The notes beneath the pieces were generated by a model. The model was not told the DNA's origin, did no database searches, and saw nothing but the letters and a program-made list of their open reading frames with translations. Position numbers and translations under genes: made by a program. 37,601 bases of DNA, taken from Verrucomicrobiota bacterium. Its GTDB lineage: Bacteria; Verrucomicrobiota; Verrucomicrobiia; Limisphaerales; SIBE01. The stretch's first letter is position 1; each line of letters starts with the position of its first letter. Positions 8,246-16,625 of this stretch are shown here, piece after piece. The DNA is taken from NCBI GenBank assembly GCA_016209525.1, contig JACQWK010000362.1:1-37601 (forward strand). The letters run 5' to 3'.

Positions 8246-9280
8246 ATGTCATTCGCGGATTTTCCGGCACAACAACCAGCCGTAAGCCTGCTGCAGCGGA
8301 GCCTGGATCGGGGGCGACTCTCCCATGCTTACATGTTTGTCGGCGGGAGTCTCGAAGAACTCTCGGCCGCAGCGCGGACCCTGGCGAAGGCTTTGGTTTG
8401 TTCAGAGCCACCCCGACGCGGATCGGACGGCGTAGCGCTGGACTGTTGCGATCGCTGCGTACAGTGTCGGAGGACTGACGACGACAATCATTCGGATGTG
8501 CATTGGGTCAAACCCGAAGCGAAATCCAGGGTGATCACGATCGATCAGATTCGCGAGTTGATGCGAGCCGTTTTCCTCAAACCTCTCGAAGCTCCTTGGA
8601 AAGTGGCGGTCATCGTCGCCGCAGACCGCCTGAACACTCAGGCAGCCAATGCCTTCTTGAAAACTCTGGAGGAACCGCCCGCCCGGTCAGTCGTATTGCT
8701 GCTTTCCACTGAACCTGAGCGAATCTTGGAGACTATTTCATCTCGATGCCTCAGGCTGATCTTCTCAAGCGCGGCAGCGTTCCAAGCCGCGCCGGCTCAG
8801 GCAGAATGGTTGTCTCGTTTCGCAGACATCGCTGTCCATCGTCCCAAGAGCCTCCTGGGCCGATACCGATTATTGAGTGCGATGTTATCGAGACTGACCC
8901 AGATCAAAGCGGAAACGCAGAAGACCCTGGAGTCGAAGTCACCGCTGAACCGGTTTGAGGATATCGATCCACACCTGCGAGAAAAATGGGAGGACGAGCT
9001 CACCGCCGCTGTTGAAGCCGAGTATCGACTGCATCGAGGAGAAGTTCTGCTTTCCCTTGAATGGTGGCTGCGGGATGTCTGGCTACAGACGCTTGGATTG
9101 AGCGAGGACTTCCTAGCATGGCCACAGCTAGCCGCGGCGACGCGAGCTGTCGCTGGAAGAATCTCCGTCAAGCAGGCGGCCGAGAACCTCCATCTCCTCG
9201 AAGATACCCATCGCCTCCTCGGATCGAACGTCCAAGAAGCCCTAGCGCTCGAAGTCGGAGTGCTCCGATGGCACCTGTGA
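8246..9280 (+). CDS. holB: DNA polymerase III subunit delta' (clamp loader)
   Basis: The delta-prime subunit of the clamp loader that places the sliding clamp on DNA. About 344 residues from ATG 8246; an in-frame GTG at 8213 would add 11 residues but has less typical sequence. The AAA+ core is recognisable by the HAYMFVGGS segment, ITIDQIRELM, AANAFLKTLEEPP (SRC-region neighbour) and ISSRC motifs. A zinc-binding cysteine cluster is present (C67, C68, C71, C74, with C52 nearby). A canonical GxxxxGKT P-loop is missing, as expected for a delta-prime subunit that does not hydrolyse ATP. It is followed after 65 bp by an O-antigen ligase-like gene. Confidence 0.9.
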   Translation: MSFADFPAQQPAVSLLQRSLDRGRLSHAYMFVGGSLEELSAAARTLAKALVCSEPPRRGSDGVALDCCDRCVQCRRTDDDNHSDVHWVKPEAKSRVITIDQIRELMRAVFLKPLEAPWKVAVIVAADRLNTQAANAFLKTLEEPPARSVVLLLSTEPERILETISSRCLRLIFSSAAAFQAAPAQAEWLSRFADIAVHRPKSLLGRYRLLSAMLSRLTQIKAETQKTLESKSPLNRFEDIDPHLREKWEDELTAAVEAEYRLHRGEVLLSLEWWLRDVWLQTLGLSEDFLAWPQLAAATRAVAGRISVKQAAENLHLLEDTHRLLGSNVQEALALEVGVLRWHL

Positions 9281-9345
9281 GGAAGCTCTAACGCGACTTC
9301 TCTTCTTGATTGATCGTGCCTTCTACAAAGCGATCCGGGAACGCA

Positions 9346-10674
9346 ATGCCCGGAAAAGCGACCCCGTCCAAACTGTCGGATGGCCAAATCCAACGCGTGT
9401 CCTCCATCTCAGCAGGTGTTTTGCTCGGGCTGGCCCTCCTGAAGTTTGGCAATCCAGTTATCTTTGATCGACTCGTGGAGCGCCCCGGCACCGTGATCGA
9501 GGCAATCTTCCAGCCTTGGCCTATCCTGTGGGGATACTGCTTGCTCGGAGGGATCACTCTATTGGGCGTGACCAGCATTCAGTTCACCGTAGCAGTGCCA
9601 TCCTGGATCAAATTCCTGCCGATTCTTTGGCTAGGATGGCAGGGCTTGTCCGCGCTACGGACGGTCAATCCGGACCTCACTCGAGTCACACTTTTGCACT
9701 TTGCCTCGTGTGTTGTGTGGTTTTACTTGGGGCTCTTTGCCTTGAGCAGGATGTCGAACTCTCAGTCGTTGTGGATGGGCCTCGTGGCTGGCCTCGTTCT
9801 CGTTCTCTGGTTTGGGTTTGAACAGCATTATGGGGGACTGGAGGCAACCAGGCGTTTCTTCTACGAACAGCCAAACTGGAAAGAATTCCCGCCGGAGTAT
9901 CTGAAGAGAATGTCCAGTGATCGCATATTCTCGACTCTCGTTTATCCGAACGCACTGGCTGGGGTAGTTCTCCTCCTCCTGCCAGGTGCGCTCGTGGTGT
10001 CCTGGCAATGGGGGCAGCACCTGCCAAGAATTCTCCGCACTGTGCTGGTTGGTTCGCTGGCGTATCTCGGATCGGCCTGCCTCGTTTGGTCCGGTTCGAA
10101 GGCCGGTTGGTTGATCGCACTGGTTATGGCGATGGCGTGGCTTGCTCAGATTGCCGTTCCGGGGAAATTCAAGGTCGTCATGGCCGTTGTCGTAGCGGTT
10201 GTCGGCTTAACGGCGTTTGCCACAAGATTCGCTCCGTATTTCAACAAGGGAGCCACGAGCGTCGGTGCGCGTTTCGACTACTGGAAGGCGGCAGCGATGG
10301 CGGCGAAGGAGCACCCAATGTTGGGGACTGGTCCCGGCACGTTCTCCGTGACTTACGCAAAGACGAAGCCGCCGGAAGCTGAAATGGCAAGACTCGCGCA
10401 CAATGATTACCTCGAACAAGCTTCGGACTCTGGAATCATCGGTGCGTTGAGTTACTTCATCTTTGTCGCTGGGGCCTTAGGTTACCTTTATCGACAACGC
10501 TCGCGCGATTTCGGCTCATTATCCTTCGCCGTGTGGATCGGGCTGCTCGGCTGGGCGCTTCAGGCTTTCGTCGAGTTCCCACTCTATATCCCCGCGCTGG
10601 CGTGGCCAGCATTCGTCCTGATGGGGTGGGCCTTGGGACGCAGTGCCTCTACTGGACGCTCCATCCCTGCCTAA
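9346..10674 (+). CDS. O-antigen ligase / polymerase-like membrane protein (Wzy_C family)
   Basis: A polytopic membrane protein of about 442 residues with some ten or more hydrophobic helices. The family marks are the central SGSKAGWL, then GTGPGTF and HNDYLEQASDSGIIG in the large periplasmic loop. Members transfer or polymerise undecaprenyl-linked glycans, as in WaaL or Wzy; others glycosylate pilins. Which applies here cannot be told. The chosen start is ATG 9346, with GGGA just upstream. TTG 9310 and GTG 9316 are possible but give an N-terminus that does not look like a leader. No other polysaccharide-assembly genes lie next to it. Confidence 0.85.
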   Translation: MPGKATPSKLSDGQIQRVSSISAGVLLGLALLKFGNPVIFDRLVERPGTVIEAIFQPWPILWGYCLLGGITLLGVTSIQFTVAVPSWIKFLPILWLGWQGLSALRTVNPDLTRVTLLHFASCVVWFYLGLFALSRMSNSQSLWMGLVAGLVLVLWFGFEQHYGGLEATRRFFYEQPNWKEFPPEYLKRMSSDRIFSTLVYPNALAGVVLLLLPGALVVSWQWGQHLPRILRTVLVGSLAYLGSACLVWSGSKAGWLIALVMAMAWLAQIAVPGKFKVVMAVVVAVVGLTAFATRFAPYFNKGATSVGARFDYWKAAAMAAKEHPMLGTGPGTFSVTYAKTKPPEAEMARLAHNDYLEQASDSGIIGALSYFIFVAGALGYLYRQRSRDFGSLSFAVWIGLLGWALQAFVEFPLYIPALAWPAFVLMGWALGRSASTGRSIPA

Positions 10675-10776
10675 CTCGCAGGCGGATAATCGTAGGGACG
10701 CCGCCTGGATTGCAGAGGTAGGGTCGAGCGATAGAAATCGACTTTGGGCGGTTTGGTCACTAGAGTGGCATCGACA

Positions 10777-11208
10777 ATGAAGATTCTCTTCCTGAATGGA
10801 CCCAATCTAAACCTATTGGGGAAACGTCAGCCCGAAATCTACGGATCCCTGACGCTGTCAGAAATTGAGGACAAGGTCCGCGCCCGGTCGGCTCAACTCG
10901 CGGTAGAGATCGACTTCCACCAATCCAACTCCGAGGGCGAATTGGTCGATTTGATTCACCATGCGAAAGGAAGTTTTGACGTGATCGTTCTCAATGCAGC
11001 GGCCTACACTCACACGAGCATAGCGCTCAGAGATGCGATTGCGGCTGTCGGTATTCCCACCATCGAAATCCATCTGTCGAATATCCATGCCAGAGAAGAA
11101 TTCCGACATCAATCGATGATCGCCGGTGTCTGCCGAGGTCAAATTGCCGGCTTTGGAGCGCAATCTTACCTTCTTGGTTTGGAGGCGGCCGTTAACATTA
11201 ACGGCTGA
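10777..11208 (+). CDS. aroQ: type II 3-dehydroquinate dehydratase
   Basis: Catalyses 3-dehydroquinate to 3-dehydroshikimate in the shikimate pathway as a cytosolic dodecamer. The 143-residue length is normal. The motifs are complete: [17 protein letters not shown] with Arg17 and catalytic Tyr22, [24 protein letters not shown] with Asn73, and [18 protein letters not shown] with His99. ATG at 10777 aligns with the standard N-terminus; a GTG at 10744 would add 11 atypical residues. In many bacteria aroQ precedes accB-accC, and the same order is seen here, with a terminator-like hairpin between them. Confidence 0.96.
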   Translation: MKILFLNGPNLNLLGKRQPEIYGSLTLSEIEDKVRARSAQLAVEIDFHQSNSEGELVDLIHHAKGSFDVIVLNAAAYTHTSIALRDAIAAVGIPTIEIHLSNIHAREEFRHQSMIAGVCRGQIAGFGAQSYLLGLEAAVNING

Positions 11209-11342
11209 TCAATCTGGTCAAAAAAATGGCCGGTTTGGACCATAAACCCCAAGAAATCCAGACCACTCGACGAGCCCACTCGGAGCTTGACGCACCCGGA
11301 CCTGGTAACTAACATGCCTCGCAATTCGAAGAATAAGGCATA

Positions 11343-11373
11343 AGCAGAGTCGAGATTCGGCTGCTGCTTTTTT
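11343..11373 (+). terminator. intrinsic terminator or attenuator between aroQ and accB
   Basis: The stem pairs AGCAGAGTCG (11343-11352) with CGGCT-G-CTGCT (11358-11368), with one bulged G and the loop AGATT. A run of six T (11368-11373) follows, the classical Rho-independent form. It lies 135 bp after aroQ and 58 bp before accB. It may simply end the upstream transcript, or serve as an attenuator in a long accB leader. Confidence 0.65.
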
Positions 11374-11430
11374 ACTTCATGAGCACGACCGAAAAGAGTT
11401 CGAGTCACTAATGCCTCCCCGGATCATTCT

Positions 11431-11901
11431 GTGGACCTAAAAGACATAAAGGCGATCATCGACCTGATGAAGAAGAACTCCATTTGCGAGTTCGAGCTTG
11501 AAAAGCAGGACTTTAAAATACGGCTGAAACGGGCCTCTAACGGCATTCCACAATCCTCCTTCGGGGACGATACACAACCGCAGCCTTACCTCACACAACC
11601 TTCAACCAATCAGCCGGCATTGCTCCCCTCCTCTGCCGCGCAGACAGCGGTCGCCTCTCATGAGCTTGAGATAAAATCGCCGATGGTTGGGACATTCTAC
11701 CGCGCCCCATCCCCGGAGTCCGCGAACTATGTCGAGGTTGGAACCGAGGTCAACACGGACACGATCGTGTGCATTATAGAGGCGATGAAGGTCATGAACG
11801 AAATCAAAGCCGAAGCCAAAGGCGTCATCACCCAAGTCTTGGTTGAAAACGCCAAGCCTGTCGAGTTCAGCCAATCGCTCTTCAAGATTCGACCGAATTG
11901 A
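11431..11901 (+). CDS. accB: biotin carboxyl carrier protein of acetyl-CoA carboxylase
   Basis: Carries carboxybiotin between the carboxylase and transferase halves of acetyl-CoA carboxylase. The 156-residue protein has an N-terminal dimerisation segment (MDLKDIKAIIDLMKKN), a Pro/Gln/Thr-rich linker (about 38-75) and a C-terminal biotinyl domain from residue 80. The biotinylation site is EAMKVMNE with Lys120. The start is GTG at 11431, the only in-frame start that gives the family N-terminus. accC follows after 75 bp, and the two are the usual operon. Confidence 0.96.
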   Translation: MDLKDIKAIIDLMKKNSICEFELEKQDFKIRLKRASNGIPQSSFGDDTQPQPYLTQPSTNQPALLPSSAAQTAVASHELEIKSPMVGTFYRAPSPESANYVEVGTEVNTDTIVCIIEAMKVMNEIKAEAKGVITQVLVENAKPVEFSQSLFKIRPN

Positions 11902-11976
11902 TGTGTTGATTCGGCGGCACGAGCCTTGCCCTTTCGAATGCCTCTTCAGCCAAATCGGTAGTTCTTCTCTTTCAGA

Positions 11977-13359
11977 ATGTTCGAGAAAATACTCGTTGCG
12001 AATCGAGGTGAAATTGCCGTCCGCATCATCCGCGCCTGCAAGGAATTGAATATTCGGACTGTCGCGGTCTATTCGGAAGCCGACATCAACTCCATGCACG
12101 TGCAGCTCGCCGATGAAGCGATCTGCATTGGCAAAGCGCCGAGTTCGGAGAGCTATCTGCGGATCGATCGTCTGATAAGCAGCGCGGAGGTTGCGGATGT
12201 GGACGCAATCCATCCCGGCTACGGCTTCCTGGCCGAGAACGCCCATTTCGCTGACGTTTGCGAAAACTGCAACATCCGGTTTATTGGGCCCAGTTCTCAA
12301 GCGATGAACGCCCTCGAGAACAAGGCCGTGAGCCGTGCGCTGGCAAAGAAAGCAGGCGTGCCCGTGCCTCCAGGGTCCGATGGCCTCATCGAAAATGAAC
12401 AGGACGCTCTGGCAACGGCAAAACGAATCGGATACCCGGTGATGATCAAAGCGGTGGCCGGAGGCGGTGGACGTGGGATGAGAGCGGCGCACAACGACAT
12501 CTCGTTGGTCAAAGGCTTCCACACGGCGCGCAATGAAGCGGAGAAGGCCTTCGGAAACTCCGGGGTCTATATCGAGAAGTACATTGAAAATCCGCACCAT
12601 ATTGAATTTCAGATACTCGGGGACAATCGCGGGAACATCATCCATCTGGGTGAGCGGGATTGCTCAATCCAGAGGCGCAACCAGAAAATCGTGGAGGAGA
12701 CTCCATCGCCTCTTATCGAAAACAAACACAAGGATTTGCGCAAGCGTATGGGAAAAGCCGCCGTCCGCTTGGCTGAACTGGCCCACTACACAAATGCGGG
12801 AACCGTCGAGTTTATCGTGGATGACCACGGGAACTTCTATTTTCTCGAGGTCAATAAGCGCATCCAAGTCGAACACCCAATCACCGAGGAAGTCACCGGG
12901 ATTGATTTGATCAAACAGCAGATCCTTATTTCAATGGGAGAACCGCTCCGCATTTCCCAGTCGGATGTTAATATCAAGGGGCACGCGATTGAGTGCCGCA
13001 TTAACGCGGAGGACCCTTTCGACGATTTCATGCCCTGTCCGGGTCGGATCGATATGTATTACACGCCGGGTGGCCGCGGCGTCCGAGTGGATAGCCATGT
13101 TTACGCAGGTTACACCATCCCTCCGCACTACGACTCGATGATCGGCAAGCTCATCACATTTGGAAAAGACAGACGCGATGCGATGGACAAGATGAGCCGC
13201 GCGTTAGCGGAATACATCATAGCCGGCATCAAAACGACGATTCCCTTCGAACAGGCAATTCTCCAAGATCCGAATTTTCGGCGGGGGGTTTATTCTACTA
13301 ACTTCATTGAGCAACTCCTCGGCGGCGCTCGACGCGAGTTGATCGAGGAAAAGGCCTAG
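11977..13359 (+). CDS. accC: biotin carboxylase subunit of acetyl-CoA carboxylase
   Basis: ATP-dependent carboxylation of the biotin on AccB, the first step of fatty-acid synthesis. 460 residues, slightly longer than the E. coli enzyme. The ATP-grasp fold is complete: N-terminal [16 protein letters not shown], the glycine-rich [12 protein letters not shown] loop, [12 protein letters not shown] and NKRIQVEHP. In the last motif most homologues I know read NTRIQVEHP, so Lys294 replaces a Thr beside the active-site Arg. The codon AAG is one base from ACG only at the second position. The C-terminal biotin carboxylase domain is intact ([17 protein letters not shown]). thiE begins 6 bp after the stop. 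Confidence 0.96.
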   Translation: MFEKILVANRGEIAVRIIRACKELNIRTVAVYSEADINSMHVQLADEAICIGKAPSSESYLRIDRLISSAEVADVDAIHPGYGFLAENAHFADVCENCNIRFIGPSSQAMNALENKAVSRALAKKAGVPVPPGSDGLIENEQDALATAKRIGYPVMIKAVAGGGGRGMRAAHNDISLVKGFHTARNEAEKAFGNSGVYIEKYIENPHHIEFQILGDNRGNIIHLGERDCSIQRRNQKIVEETPSPLIENKHKDLRKRMGKAAVRLAELAHYTNAGTVEFIVDDHGNFYFLEVNKRIQVEHPITEEVTGIDLIKQQILISMGEPLRISQSDVNIKGHAIECRINAEDPFDDFMPCPGRIDMYYTPGGRGVRVDSHVYAGYTIPPHYDSMIGKLITFGKDRRDAMDKMSRALAEYIIAGIKTTIPFEQAILQDPNFRRGVYSTNFIEQLLGGARRELIEEKA

Positions 13360-13365
13360 CGAAGG

Positions 13366-14019
13366 GTGAAGCCGCTAGCCGAATGCCTCCTTTACGCTTT
13401 CATCGATACCGCCTATCTCGGAGGGCGTGTCCCGGAAGACGTGGCTCGCGAACTCTGCCACGGAGGGGCTGATCTAATCCAAGTTCGCGCTAAAAACAAA
13501 CCGCTCGCGGAAATTCGTGAAATGGGCGAACGCATTTTGCCAATAACACAGCGAGCTGGAGTTTGGCTGGTTATCAATGACCATCTAAGCGTTGCCTTGG
13601 AAATCGGTGCTCCGGCCTGCCATCTTGGGCAAGAGGATTTCTTTCACGCAGGCTATCGGCATCGATCGGGATTGATCCCTCCTGGCAGCACTTTGAAAAT
13701 CGGCTTGAGCACTCACGCCCCCGAACAGGCCGAACAGTCCGTTGCTGCGGGGGCCGATTACATCGCCGTGGGGCCGGTGTTCAGGACGGCGACGAAGCCT
13801 TCCGCGAAACCTGTCACGCTGAACTATGTACGATGGGCGGCATCACATTTGGCGGCGCCTTGGTTCGCGATCGGCGGCATCACCCTGGAAAATCTGGATG
13901 CCGTTCTGGAGGCGGGAGCCCGTCGGATTTGCGTCGTGTCGGCCCTGCTGAACTCGACGGACCTTGCGGCGGCTTGCCGAAAATTCCGGGATCGTCTGAC
14001 TGCTCACAACGTTCCATAA
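13366..14019 (+). CDS. thiE: thiamine-phosphate synthase
   Basis: Couples HMP pyrophosphate and HET phosphate to thiamine phosphate; a cytosolic TIM barrel. The 217-residue length is normal. Visible motifs: GADLIQVRAKNK (phosphate and Mg region), VINDHLSVAL, HLGQED, GADYIAVGPVF.T.TKP and FAIGGI. The start is GTG at 13366, six bases after the accC stop; the next in-frame Met is at residue 53 and would remove the first strands. Its tight spacing to accC suggests the same transcript, although the functions are unrelated. A PfkB kinase follows after 7 bp. Confidence 0.92.
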   Translation: MKPLAECLLYAFIDTAYLGGRVPEDVARELCHGGADLIQVRAKNKPLAEIREMGERILPITQRAGVWLVINDHLSVALEIGAPACHLGQEDFFHAGYRHRSGLIPPGSTLKIGLSTHAPEQAEQSVAAGADYIAVGPVFRTATKPSAKPVTLNYVRWAASHLAAPWFAIGGITLENLDAVLEAGARRICVVSALLNSTDLAAACRKFRDRLTAHNVP

Positions 14020-14026
14020 CACAACC

Positions 14027-14926
14027 ATGAGTATCCTCATCGTCGGCTCAACCGCTCTCGATTCCATCACAACCCCCCATTCACATCGTCCCCGCCTGCT
14101 CGGCGGATCGGCCAGCCATGCCAGTGTTGCGGCCAGCTTTTTCGCGCCGGTGCATCTCGTCGGCATTGTGGGAGATGACTTCCCGAAGGCCTACCTGAAT
14201 CTCTACCGCCGACACGGAATCAACCTGGACGCCCTCCAGATCGTCTCTGGAAAAACCTTCCATTGGGCGGGCGAGTACGAGGAGAACATGAATAATCGCC
14301 GTACCCTCAAGACCGAGCTTGGCGTCTTCGAATCCTTTAGCCCGGATCTGCCGGCCTCACTGCAGAAAGTTCCCTACGTCCTGCTCGCGAACATCGCGCC
14401 GTCACTGCAGCACCATGTGCTCGACCAGATGCACAAGCCGAGGTTCGTGATCGCCGACACTATGGACCTTTGGCTCAACACAGCCCGTTCCGAATTGTTG
14501 AGACTCCTGAGGCGTGTGGACGCCGTGGTGCTGAATGATAGCGAAGCCCGCCTCCTCACCGCCGACGACAACGTCATTTCGGCGGTGAAGAAGATCCATC
14601 GCCTCGGCCCGGAGTACGTGATTGTGAAGAAAGGCGAGCACGGTTCCCTTCTCTCGGCTCGCAAAGGCCTTTTCCTTGCGCCGGCGTTCCCGTTGAGCAA
14701 AGTCGTGGACCCGACAGGTGCCGGTGACTCCTTCGTCGGCGGACTGATTGGCCATTTGGCCGAGGGCAAAGGATCCATCGGAAGCCGTCTCCGGCGGGCG
14801 ATCATTTACGGAACGGTGGTGGCCTCCTTCTGTTGTGAAGGATTCGGTTTGACCGGAACCACTCGAATCAACAGGAAAGCGATCGAGAAGCGGGTGAAAT
14901 CGTTGGAAGATCTCATGCGGTTCTGA
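14027..14926 (+). CDS. PfkB-family sugar/nucleoside kinase
   Basis: A 299-residue ribokinase-fold kinase. The N-terminal substrate part includes GGSASHASVAASFF and GIVGDDF. The C-terminal PfkB signature is VVDPTGAGDSFVGG with catalytic Asp234. YVIVKKGEHGSLL and VVLNDSEARLL are typical nucleotide-side motifs. The substrate cannot be assigned from sequence; adenosine-kinase-like and sugar-kinase members look similar. Its place right after thiE raises the possibility of a role in thiamine precursor phosphorylation, but PfkB kinases are too varied to say so. It ends a co-directional run that begins at accB. Confidence 0.88.
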   Translation: MSILIVGSTALDSITTPHSHRPRLLGGSASHASVAASFFAPVHLVGIVGDDFPKAYLNLYRRHGINLDALQIVSGKTFHWAGEYEENMNNRRTLKTELGVFESFSPDLPASLQKVPYVLLANIAPSLQHHVLDQMHKPRFVIADTMDLWLNTARSELLRLLRRVDAVVLNDSEARLLTADDNVISAVKKIHRLGPEYVIVKKGEHGSLLSARKGLFLAPAFPLSKVVDPTGAGDSFVGGLIGHLAEGKGSIGSRLRRAIIYGTVVASFCCEGFGLTGTTRINRKAIEKRVKSLEDLMRF

Positions 14927-15049
14927 AACAACCTCGCGGATTTCAGCTTGAAGGCTCGGAATCCGGTTTTCAAGCCGGTTGAATTAGGCTTGCGACTCGT
15001 CTTGTTCGGTCTGAAGTCCGTCCCTCGCCGGAAAGCGTGTGCGAGTTCC

Positions 15050-16360
15050 TCAGGGCGACAGGAGCCGCACACGGAAGAATGTCGTGTTCCCACAGCAGTT
15101 CGGGATCGTGGTTTCAAGAATTGCGGTCGGCTCAGAAACCGCCTCCACAGAATCAAAATTCACCACAGGCGACTGTTCCACCACGTAGCGGTGGACGGAC
15201 TTCGCTTCGCCGGTGCGCAAGTTTCTAAGGACTGTGGATGGGCCGTGCCATTGGATCGTCAGCCCTTTGTCGCTCCTCGCCACGGCGACAATCCTTGGCA
15301 ACGGGTGATATCCGATCACCCCGCGGACCGGCAAATCCGCCTCCCAATCGCTCGAATTCCAAAGCCGAATGGAATTATCGCCGCTGCCACCCCAACTGGT
15401 CTTGTACCGGACGAACTCTCGACCGTCGTCGGCGATCAAATATCCGTAAGCCAGCATTCCGTGAACGTTCGGATTCGCGCGCGGCATGTTGGCCAAGGGA
15501 CGGGAGAATTCGTCATATCGTTGCAGGAAGAGCATGACTGGATATCCGGCGTCAATCTCTGCTTTCAGGTCCGCGAAAGTGAATCCCTTGCCCGTCGGGA
15601 CCGTCGGATTGAAATCCACTAATTGGGAAAACACGATGCAGTCATACCCCCGGTACTGAGTCCAGGCCCGCAAGCCTGACGGCACATCGCGAACCGCCAA
15701 TGCACCTTGTGGCGGCGGAACGTAATTTACCCGCCGAAGGCCTGTGCGGTCCCAGTAAGTCACAGCATAAGCGTCGATGTTGCCATCGCACTCGCCATCG
15801 AGGTTTTTCCACTTGTTTTGGCTGGCACCCATGAAATCACTGATGCAATCGGGGGCATGTTCCGAGCGCCGACTAGCGAGGTACGGGTCCGGGGCTGTGC
15901 TTTGATAACTATTGACCCCGTCCGACAGGTAATATCTCCAATAGTCATCAATGTGGCCGGGTTGATCCGCAGGCCGTCCATCCAAACCGCCTTTGGTGGC
16001 CCACATGGACCGAATTCCCTCGTTGGCGCCATCGCTGTTGAGAGGTGCCACTCCTTTGCCGGTGGGACCGGTGTACATATTCGGGAATCCATGGCGATCC
16101 CAATAACCCGTCATGTTCCCGGCTGCGATCCCGAAACACCCGGCGTACCATGAGTAGTCCGGCACGTCGGTCAACAGGACATTCTCGATTGCCCGCCCGA
16201 AACTGATCGAACCACAGCAAAGAACTAGCCTCAGCCACCAACCTCCAAGCGCCGCAGTTGCTCCTGAAAATCGGAGTGCTTGTCTCCGATCCGGCGCAGC
16301 CCCTTGCTCGCCCCGTTTGGCGCCGGGTCGGGGACCGGCGCTCCGGCCCTGGGTCGCCAT
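15050..16360 (-). CDS. secreted C39-like cysteine peptidase domain protein
   Basis: Residues from about DVPDYSWYAGCFGIAAGNMTG onward resemble the C39-like papain fold, in which a Cys starts a helix ending in GYWD (here TGYWDRHGFP). The matching His is in NVHGMLAYGYL, followed by YKTSWGG, as in the family HxxxxGY..TWG. So Cys and His are both present. The C-terminus ends in a short beta-domain (TTFFRVRLLSP), typical of exported Verrucomicrobiota proteins. The start is uncertain. ATG 16360 gives a long Arg-rich stretch before a hydrophobic segment, in which RRQALRF could be a twin-arginine signal. A CTG at 16234 with GGAGG just upstream would give a short Sec-like leader. It is convergent with the PfkB kinase and divergent from the sulfatase. 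Substrate unknown. Confidence 0.75.
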   Translation of the reverse strand: MATQGRSAGPRPGAKRGEQGAAPDRRQALRFSGATAALGGWWLRLVLCCGSISFGRAIENVLLTDVPDYSWYAGCFGIAAGNMTGYWDRHGFPNMYTGPTGKGVAPLNSDGANEGIRSMWATKGGLDGRPADQPGHIDDYWRYYLSDGVNSYQSTAPDPYLASRRSEHAPDCISDFMGASQNKWKNLDGECDGNIDAYAVTYWDRTGLRRVNYVPPPQGALAVRDVPSGLRAWTQYRGYDCIVFSQLVDFNPTVPTGKGFTFADLKAEIDAGYPVMLFLQRYDEFSRPLANMPRANPNVHGMLAYGYLIADDGREFVRYKTSWGGSGDNSIRLWNSSDWEADLPVRGVIGYHPLPRIVAVARSDKGLTIQWHGPSTVLRNLRTGEAKSVHRYVVEQSPVVNFDSVEAVSEPTAILETTIPNCCGNTTFFRVRLLSP

Positions 16361-16625
16361 GCGCGTCAAGGGCTCAGCGGGTATCCTGTCGCGATTGCAG
16401 GAAGGACCAAAGGTCTTTGGAGTTCGCAATTTCAGTGCTTTGAACGCTTTTCGGATTTCAGGCTTCGGATTTCGGCCTAGTCATTACGCCGCACGCCACG
16501 ACCACGGCTCATTTCGACCTGGCCACGGATTCGCGCGTCAAACAAAATCCATTTCCCGGAATTGTCAAATGCGGACGCTTTATGGATTGGACGAAAATTC
16601 GTGAATTCTCCAAACTCAAATTCCT

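Noticed and set aside
11166..11408. 80-codon minus-strand frame between aroQ and accB
   Set aside because: Overlaps the end of aroQ and the terminator; no start signal or domain.
16270..16290. ATCGGAG/CTCCGAT hairpin inside the N-terminal part of the C39-like frame
   Set aside because: Seven pairs around seven bases is weak and common in GC-rich DNA; no functional reading could be supported.
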